A program made the translations under genes and the position numbers. DNA of 40,105 nucleotides from positions 1 through 40,105 of the forward strand of contig JAFVHN010000047.1 in the NCBI GenBank assembly GCA_017474515.1. The letters are read 5' to 3'. Shown here piece after piece: positions 35,397 to 40,105 of this stretch. The DNA comes from Prevotella sp. Its GTDB lineage: Bacteria; Bacteroidota; Bacteroidia; Bacteroidales; Bacteroidaceae. The stretch's first letter is position 1; each line of letters begins with the position of its first letter. Below the pieces are notes generated by a model that was not told where the DNA came from, did no database searches, and was given only the letters and a program-made list of their open reading frames with translations.

Positions 35397-35978
35397 GTGA
35401 GACCACAAACAAGCGAACTGACGGACAGGCAGATAGCCGAGGCCATCTGCCGTGGCCGACGAGAAGGAGAAGACGCAATGGTAGGCCGCTACGCCAGGCT
35501 GGTGTTCGCCATCATTGTCAGACTGGTGCCCAACGAGATGGATGCCCAGGAACTGACGCAGGACACCTTCCTGAGGGCGTTCCGACACATCGGAAGCTAC
35601 GATGCCGACAAAGCCTCGCTTTCCACGTGGCTCTGTAGAATTGCCTACCGACTGACGCTCGACTTCCTGAAACGCCGGCAACCGGTCGTCGTGTCGATGG
35701 AAGATAGCGAGGTGTGGCAGACGGACATCAGCAACGCCCTCTTGGAGGCCGGCTTGTCAACAGGTCGCGAAGAACGCATCAGGCAACTGGAAAAACTGAT
35801 GGACGAATTGCCGGCAGACGAGCGGATGCTGCTCAACCTCTACTATTTCGACAACTGCCCATTGGCTGAAATCGGATATATCATGGACGTCAATGCGGGC
35901 GCACTGGCCAACCGCCTGCATAGAATACGAAAGAAACTTTACCGAAAACTGATTGAAAATGAACGAAATGAATTATAA
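35397..35978 (+). CDS. ECF-type RNA polymerase sigma-70 factor
   Basis: 193 residues. Region 2 (about 28-95) includes YARLVFAIIVRLVPNEMDAQ, ELTQDTFLRAFRHIG and the -10-binding helix LSTWLCRIAYRLTLDFLKRR. Region 4 (about 132-185) includes LPADERMLLNLYYFDNCPLA, EIGYIMDVNAGALANRLHRI and a basic end. It is the size of an ECF factor and lacks regions 1 and 3. The start is the GTG at 35397; an internal ATG at 35479 would remove the first helix of region 2. It overlaps the next gene by 20 bases, so sigma and the predicted anti-sigma are translated together. No SusC/SusD pair follows, unlike many Bacteroidota ECF loci. Confidence 0.93.
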   Translation: MRPQTSELTDRQIAEAICRGRREGEDAMVGRYARLVFAIIVRLVPNEMDAQELTQDTFLRAFRHIGSYDADKASLSTWLCRIAYRLTLDFLKRRQPVVVSMEDSEVWQTDISNALLEAGLSTGREERIRQLEKLMDELPADERMLLNLYYFDNCPLAEIGYIMDVNAGALANRLHRIRKKLYRKLIENERNEL

Positions 35979-36837
35979 CGACAGCGACCTGCGCGAGGCG
36001 CTGCGGCGCAAAAATGCCACTACGCCCGCGCTTCCCGACGACTTCTTCAAAAGCCTAAGCCGGAAAGCGAGGATGCAACATGCCATGAGAAGAAAATGGA
36101 AATGGAGCGCGGTGGCGGCTTCTATAATAATAATAGGTGTAGGGGCCTACATGGTGTCCCTCAGCCGCCTTGACAACGGCCAACCGAAGGCACCTGTTGC
36201 GGAAATGCAGAGGAAGACGACTCCGCCCAGGCCGCTCACACAACCTGCTGAAATAGAGGAAAAAGCAGCAATCAAGAACAAAGTCGGAACAAGGGCAAGG
36301 AAGAAAAGGAGCCTGGCACCGCAACCCCCTGCCGCCACCGCTAAAAAGGAAAGTGCGGAGATAGTGGAAAACAAAAACCACCTGCACTTCGCCACCTATG
36401 AGCCGACAGCCGACAGCGCTTACCAGCCACCCAGCCGAATGGACAAATTCATCGCAAAAATGGCCGAATATAATAAGGTGGAAGCCATATCATTGGAATG
36501 TGGCACCGACGAGGAAAAGTTGCCGACGGTGGGAACGGCCTATGTGTTTCCCGACCAGCAGGAGCTCGACGTCTTCGGCAGACTGCTGCAAGCGGCATGC
36601 TGGTACGATAGCAATACGCCGGGATACCTGCTCAATTTCTCGCACCAGCAATTCTTCTTCTGCCTGAAAGATCCGCTTGAGAAAAAGCAGTATTTTTGGA
36701 TTGCCGAACGCATCAACGGCAACCGCATCCTGCTTTTCTGCACCCATTCAGCGATAGGAGCCGATAAATCTGCGGCTTGCTATCAGCAATATCGCGACAA
36801 ACTTACAAATACCGATGTTGACACCTTAAACAACTGA
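35959..36837 (+). CDS. Predicted membrane-anchored anti-sigma factor
   Basis: About 292 residues. The cytoplasmic N-terminus (about 1-47; DLREALRRKNATTPALPDDF) precedes one membrane helix (about 50-67, WSAVAASIIIIGVGAYMVSL). A Lys/Ala/Pro-rich linker follows, then an extracytoplasmic domain (from about 155; MDKFIAKMAEYNKVEAISLE, FGRLLQAACWYDSNTPGYLL, QYFWIAERINGNRILLFC). The layout and the 20-base overlap with an ECF sigma gene identify it as a likely anti-sigma factor; no zinc-binding ZAS motif (HxxxCxxC) is seen, and the C-terminal domain is not recognised. ATG 35968 is an alternative start. It is followed after 6 bp by a secreted protein gene. Confidence 0.75.
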   Translation: MNEMNYNDSDLREALRRKNATTPALPDDFFKSLSRKARMQHAMRRKWKWSAVAASIIIIGVGAYMVSLSRLDNGQPKAPVAEMQRKTTPPRPLTQPAEIEEKAAIKNKVGTRARKKRSLAPQPPAATAKKESAEIVENKNHLHFATYEPTADSAYQPPSRMDKFIAKMAEYNKVEAISLECGTDEEKLPTVGTAYVFPDQQELDVFGRLLQAACWYDSNTPGYLLNFSHQQFFFCLKDPLEKKQYFWIAERINGNRILLFCTHSAIGADKSAACYQQYRDKLTNTDVDTLNN

Positions 36838-36843
36838 AACACA

Positions 36844-37998
36844 ATGAAAAAAAGTATCTACGCCTTTCTATTTTTGTTTATGGGAGCGAACCTATGGGCT
36901 CAATCGAACAACGTAAAAGAACTGGTAGGCAGCGTGGGCGCAATCGTGCCGCGCCCCACCATAGAAACCAACAAAAAAACGAAACAAACGTCAGCAGTGT
37001 GGCACAGCACGAACAACGCCTGGATAAAAGACACCATCTGGGCACATAACGTCAACGTGGAAAAAGATTATGAGAAACTATTTCCAGAGATTGCCAACGT
37101 GCTGACCGACGAAACGCCCTATTTGCCCATGAGCTGGAGGCTCACCGAAGAAAGGGGCGAAACGGTCTTGCACTGCTACCTGCAAATGCCGGCCGACGTG
37201 GTGACAAACCTTTGGCTCGCATCAGAGGAAACATGTCTCGTAGATAGCGAAACGGGGGTGCAATACCGCATACGACGCACCGAGCCCGACACCTTCAGAA
37301 AGCATTTCGGAGTAAAAGGCAAGAAGGGCGACGTGCTCGACCTCAAGATTTTCTTCCCTCCCCTACTCGACTCAACCCGCGAAGTGACGGTCTTCGGCAT
37401 TCCCAACTGGCACTTGGTGGGAGACAAAATCAACGTCAGGGAAGTTCAGGCAAGCTGGCAATCACTTGACGACTACGACACCATTCCACGTTTCCACCAA
37501 CCGCGCTTGCTTAGGGAGCACCTCAGCGAAGACAAGCCCTACGACAAACAGAACTGGAACACATGGAAAGTGTTTACCGACGCACACCTTATCAAACCGC
37601 TAAAAGACGAGACGATGGCCCTGTGGCGAACGCCCGATGCCACCTACATCGCCGTGGCCTATGAACAAAACTGGACGCGCGAATACTTTGGTTTTGAACC
37701 CGGCGACATATTGCTCGACGAGAGCGGACACCAATACAAATTGCGCAAAGTGGAGGGCGTGCCCCTGGGAGAGCTGTTCTTCATGGAGGGAAATGCCGGC
37801 GACTACATCGCCTACATGATGGTGTTCGACCCTCTGCCACCCAACCTGAAAACCTTCACTTACATCACGCCCGAAGGTGAGCCCTTCAGTGCATGGGGCA
37901 CCAACTGGTCGGGGAAAGTGCTTCACAACCTCAATGTAGAGAAATTGAGAGCCAACCAGCGACTTTTCGACTATCATCCACGAATTGTCGTTGAATAG
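36844..37998 (+). CDS. Secreted protein of unknown function in the sigma cassette
   Basis: 384 residues with a clear signal peptide (MKKSIYAFLFLFMGANLWAQ) and no other membrane segment. The mature protein contains repeated beta-type stretches such as WHSTNNAWIKDTIWAHNVNV, YLPMSWRLTEERGETVLHCY, TVFGIPNWHLVGDKINVREV and GDILLDESGHQYKLRKVEGV. The last and an earlier VDSETGVQYRIRRTEPDTF look like two versions of the same unit, suggesting two related domains. I do not recognise the family. It is the third gene of the ECF cassette (6 bp after the anti-sigma gene) and could be the sensed or regulated envelope component. A strong terminator closes the cassette. Confidence 0.8.
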   Translation: MKKSIYAFLFLFMGANLWAQSNNVKELVGSVGAIVPRPTIETNKKTKQTSAVWHSTNNAWIKDTIWAHNVNVEKDYEKLFPEIANVLTDETPYLPMSWRLTEERGETVLHCYLQMPADVVTNLWLASEETCLVDSETGVQYRIRRTEPDTFRKHFGVKGKKGDVLDLKIFFPPLLDSTREVTVFGIPNWHLVGDKINVREVQASWQSLDDYDTIPRFHQPRLLREHLSEDKPYDKQNWNTWKVFTDAHLIKPLKDETMALWRTPDATYIAVAYEQNWTREYFGFEPGDILLDESGHQYKLRKVEGVPLGELFFMEGNAGDYIAYMMVFDPLPPNLKTFTYITPEGEPFSAWGTNWSGKVLHNLNVEKLRANQRLFDYHPRIVVE

Positions 37999-38043
37999 AG
38001 ATTTGCTTTAATTCATATTTTAACTATTCTATTCCCGGGACGG

Positions 38044-38078
38044 AGCATGGGGCGCAGCGATTGCGGTCCATGCTTTTT
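38044..38078 (+). terminator. Terminator of the ECF sigma cassette
   Basis: AGCATGG (38044-38050) pairs with CCATGCT (38068-38074), extended inside by CGCA/TGCG, and is followed by a T-run. It lies 46 bp after the stop of the secreted protein gene. Confidence 0.85.
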
Positions 38079-38154
38079 AACTGTGGAATTATCGTTATTC
38101 GCCCTTCACATAAAAATTTTCACTTTTCTCTTTTCCCTTTTCCTTATTTAGTCG

Positions 38155-38162
38155 TACCTTTG
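38155..38162 (+). promoter_or_regulatory. Putative -7 box of menI-menF
   Basis: TACCTTTG followed by GCAG, 24 bp before the menI ATG. The -33 position has TTTC at 19 bp (38132-38135), one base off TTTG. Confidence 0.6.
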
Positions 38163-38186
38163 CAGTGGATAAAATAATGAAAGACG

Positions 38187-38621
38187 ATGAATGTAGAAAG
38201 TATTAAAGAAATCATAGAGAGGCAACCCAACCTTTCCACGGCGTTGGGCATGGAGTTTATTTCAACCACCGAGGAAGACACCTGCAAGGCCATCATGCAG
38301 GTTGACGAGCGCAACCGCCAGCCCTTCGGATTCCTCAGCGGCGGCGCTTCGCTGGCCCTGGCGGAGAACCTGGCCGGCGTGGGGTCGTCGGCACTTTGTC
38401 CGGGAAAAATCTGCGTGGGCATCAGCGTAAGCGGCGAACATGTGAAGGCGGTGGCCGAAGGCGACACCGTGACCGCCACGGCCCACCTGGTGAGCCGCGG
38501 CAGGAAGCTCCACGTTTGGGATGTTCATATCAACGACTCGCTGGGTGACCTTATCTCAACCGTACACGTCACCAACTATATTATTTCACCGGAACACAAA
38601 GGAGAAGAAAACGAAGAATAA
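38187..38621 (+). CDS. menI: Hotdog-fold thioesterase, probably 1,4-dihydroxy-2-naphthoyl-CoA hydrolase
   Basis: 144 residues, the PaaI/MenI size. The hotdog helix motif FGFLSGGASLALAENLAGVG (about 47-66) carries Glu60 at the usual acidic catalytic position; where many members have HGG this one has SGG. Other conserved parts are CVGISVSGEHVKAVAEGDTV and the C-terminal strand LGDLISTVHVTNYII. Its stop overlaps the start of the isochorismate synthase gene (TAATG), so the pair is co-translated. That pairing points to menaquinone synthesis, where MenI releases CoA from the naphthoate intermediate. Specificity for this substrate is inferred from context; a general acyl-CoA thioesterase is the alternative. 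Confidence 0.82.
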   Translation: MNVESIKEIIERQPNLSTALGMEFISTTEEDTCKAIMQVDERNRQPFGFLSGGASLALAENLAGVGSSALCPGKICVGISVSGEHVKAVAEGDTVTATAHLVSRGRKLHVWDVHINDSLGDLISTVHVTNYIISPEHKGEENEE

Positions 38622-39805
38622 TGGGAGCATTTGCCATTTACCGACAGCCTTTTGCCACCGGCTGCACGCTGGTGGTGCAAAAAGACGGCGAGGTGGAAGT
38701 GTTGCACTCATTCGCCGAGCTCAACGGGCGCAGCGGATATGTGGTGGCGCCGTTTGCCATCTCGCGCGAAGACCCGCTTCTGCTCATCCGGCCCGACGAG
38801 GTTGTAAACATTCCCCTTGTTTCGATGGACAATGAAACAACGCAGCCGCTGAACGAGGAAAGGCTGGAGGAACTCTGCCCGGGGTTCAAGGAAACATTCG
38901 CCAGCTGCTCCGTTTCGGCCTCCGCCGTAAACCGCATGGGAGAAAGTCAGAAGAAAGAAAGGGAAACGATGCGGCTGCGCTATCACATCGACTTCAGCAG
39001 CTTTCATGCCCATCTGCAATCGGGTGAGTTCCAGAAGATTGTGCTTTCACGCTGTCTGCATGAGGAGATGCCGGCCGGCATCTCGCCCATCGGCCTTTTT
39101 CAGAAAGCCTGCGAGCACTATCCCCGCATGTTCGTGTCGCTCTTGAGCACACCCCAGTCGGGCACATGGCTCATGGCCACGCCGGAAATACTTTTGGAGG
39201 GATGCGGAGGGAAATGGCGCACCATCGCACTGGCCGGCACCATGGACATTCCCGAACAGCAGGAGAAACCCGACTGGAGCACCAAGAACATTCAGGAACA
39301 ACGGTTCGTGGCCACATACATCACCAAGTGTCTGGAGCAGTTCCTCATCGGCGAAGACGCCAACAACGCCTATGGCCACGACATCGAGGAAGACGGACCG
39401 TTCACCGTGCAGGCGGCCAATGTGCTCCACCTGCGCAGCGACTTTAATTTCACCCTGCCCGAAAACGCACACATAGGGAGCCTTTTGAGGCGGCTGCACC
39501 CCACCCCGGCCGTTTGCGGCCTTCCCAAGGAACAGACGTTCGACTTCATCCGCCGCAATGAGTCGGCCAAGCGCCACTACTACAGCGGCTTCTCGGGGCC
39601 GCTCGCCCTCGACGGCAACACCCACCTGTATGTGTCGCTGAGGTGCATGCTCATCAACCACGACGGCTGCCACCTCTATGCCGGCGGCGGATTGCTCCGC
39701 GACAGCGACGAGGAACAGGAATGGGAGGAAACGGAAGCAAAGATGGAGGCCATGAAGTGCCTGCTTCATGACGAAAAAGACATATCAGGCCCAAAAGGAA
39801 ATTAA
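38621..39805 (+). CDS. menF: Isochorismate synthase
   Basis: A 394-residue chorismate-utilising enzyme that turns chorismate into isochorismate, the entry step of menaquinone synthesis. The conserved C-terminal half (about 120-385) shows FQKIVLSRCLHEE, TWLMATPEILLEGCGGK, IALAGTMDIPEQ, LHPTPAVCGLPKEQTF, YYSGFSGPL and LYAGGGLLRDSDEEQEWEET. EntC-type enzymes (siderophore) have the same motifs; the linked menI and lack of siderophore genes favour MenF. The start ATG 38621 shares one base with the menI stop. menD, often next in Bacteroidota, is not directly downstream; the dispersed repeat comes instead. Confidence 0.92.
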   Translation: MGAFAIYRQPFATGCTLVVQKDGEVEVLHSFAELNGRSGYVVAPFAISREDPLLLIRPDEVVNIPLVSMDNETTQPLNEERLEELCPGFKETFASCSVSASAVNRMGESQKKERETMRLRYHIDFSSFHAHLQSGEFQKIVLSRCLHEEMPAGISPIGLFQKACEHYPRMFVSLLSTPQSGTWLMATPEILLEGCGGKWRTIALAGTMDIPEQQEKPDWSTKNIQEQRFVATYITKCLEQFLIGEDANNAYGHDIEEDGPFTVQAANVLHLRSDFNFTLPENAHIGSLLRRLHPTPAVCGLPKEQTFDFIRRNESAKRHYYSGFSGPLALDGNTHLYVSLRCMLINHDGCHLYAGGGLLRDSDEEQEWEETEAKMEAMKCLLHDEKDISGPKGN

Positions 39806-39886
39806 GCAATTTCTTTGGTGTCAGCCCATCCCCAAAACCAGTTTTAAATCTGCCCCGAAGATGGGTAATTCCATAGGTCAAAATTG

Positions 39887-40091
39887 GTAAAAATATTTGA
39901 CAAAATTCTTAAAATTCCGGCTATTTTATAACATATTGATAATCAATAGGTTTTAAAACGGCCGAAGTTTGACCGCAAATTTCGGGTCTCAAACTTCAAA
40001 ATCTCTTCCCTCAAACTGCCAAATCTCTCCCCGAAATTTGCGGTCAAACTTATTGAGGGAACTAAAAAACCATGAAAAATCTTGACAAAAA
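39887..40091 (+). repeat. Dispersed 205-bp palindromic element, copy 5
   Basis: The left terminal repeat is GTAAAAATATTTGACAAAAT (39887-39906), identical to copy 4, and the right one ATGAAAAATCTTGACAAAAA (40072-40091). The small palindrome is TTGATAATCAA, 20 bp before the core (39967-40049, 83 bp). The arms pair over 20 bp and then lose pairing, because the left arm reads CGGGTCTC where the right has CTCTCCCCG. The loop has the two 22-bp repeats. It lies 81 bp after menF. Nothing else is seen to the window end. Confidence 0.92.
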
Positions 40092-40105
40092 TGATTGCGC
40101 TTCGC

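Overview
The window looks like a chromosomal piece of a Bacteroidota genome, most likely Prevotella or a close relative (Prevotellaceae). Several promoters carry the Bacteroidota -7 box TAnnTTTG, and two of them also have a TTTG box exactly 19 bp upstream. The 16S 5' region reads as Prevotella-like. The gene content is also typical: a Rho with a long disordered insert, a BspA/DUF285 surface protein, a CotH protein with a possible type IX secretion tail, a TonB-type outer-membrane protein ending in a Gly-rich tail, and a lon-tgt-lptF/G operon. The genus rests on memory of these families, not on a search.

Layout. Positions 1-294 are the 5' end of a 16S rRNA gene leaving the left edge on the minus strand, with its leader and promoter to about 608. 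Next on the minus strand is lutABC (lactate oxidation; lutA 3713 to lutC 891). Then come cotH (+), rho (-), a TetR regulator (-) divergent from the fused malic enzyme maeB (+), trmN6 (-), and a frameshifted small lipoprotein (+). The operon lon-tgt-lptF/G (+) follows, then a DEAD-box helicase (+) and a small lipoprotein (+) whose signal peptide is encoded by a 7-bp tandem repeat. A 1021-residue DUF285 repeat protein (-) comes next. An envelope-biogenesis group on the minus strand follows (outer-membrane protein, lptC, CNNM/CBS protein, ppiD), then a large outer-membrane beta-barrel receptor (-). The right end holds a Crp/Fnr regulator (+), a three-gene ECF sigma / anti-sigma / secreted-protein cassette (+), and menI-menF (+) for menaquinone synthesis.

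The most striking feature is a dispersed element present five times, always between genes: 3958-4163, 12276-12480 (inverted), 24567-24771, 34014-34218 and 39887-40091. Each copy is 205 bp (one is 206). All share a fixed internal plan: terminal direct repeats containing TTGACAAAAT, a small YTGA-TCAR palindrome exactly 20 bp before the core, and a core of exactly 83 bp. The core has long inverted arms (GTTTGACCGCAAAT...) and a loop made of two 22-bp direct repeats; a 22-bp gap separates it from the right terminal repeat. Sequence diverges between copies while spacing and pairing are kept, so the element appears to be under structural constraint. I do not recognise it as a named family.

Other repeat families are present: a GC-rich hairpin repeat on both sides of the helicase gene, a GTGAAGA-bordered repeat whose inner segment lies in opposite orientations in its two copies, and a 57-bp hairpin repeat in tandem before lon. 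Most core genes look intact; the only clear gene damage is the frameshifted lipoprotein at 13560-14026.
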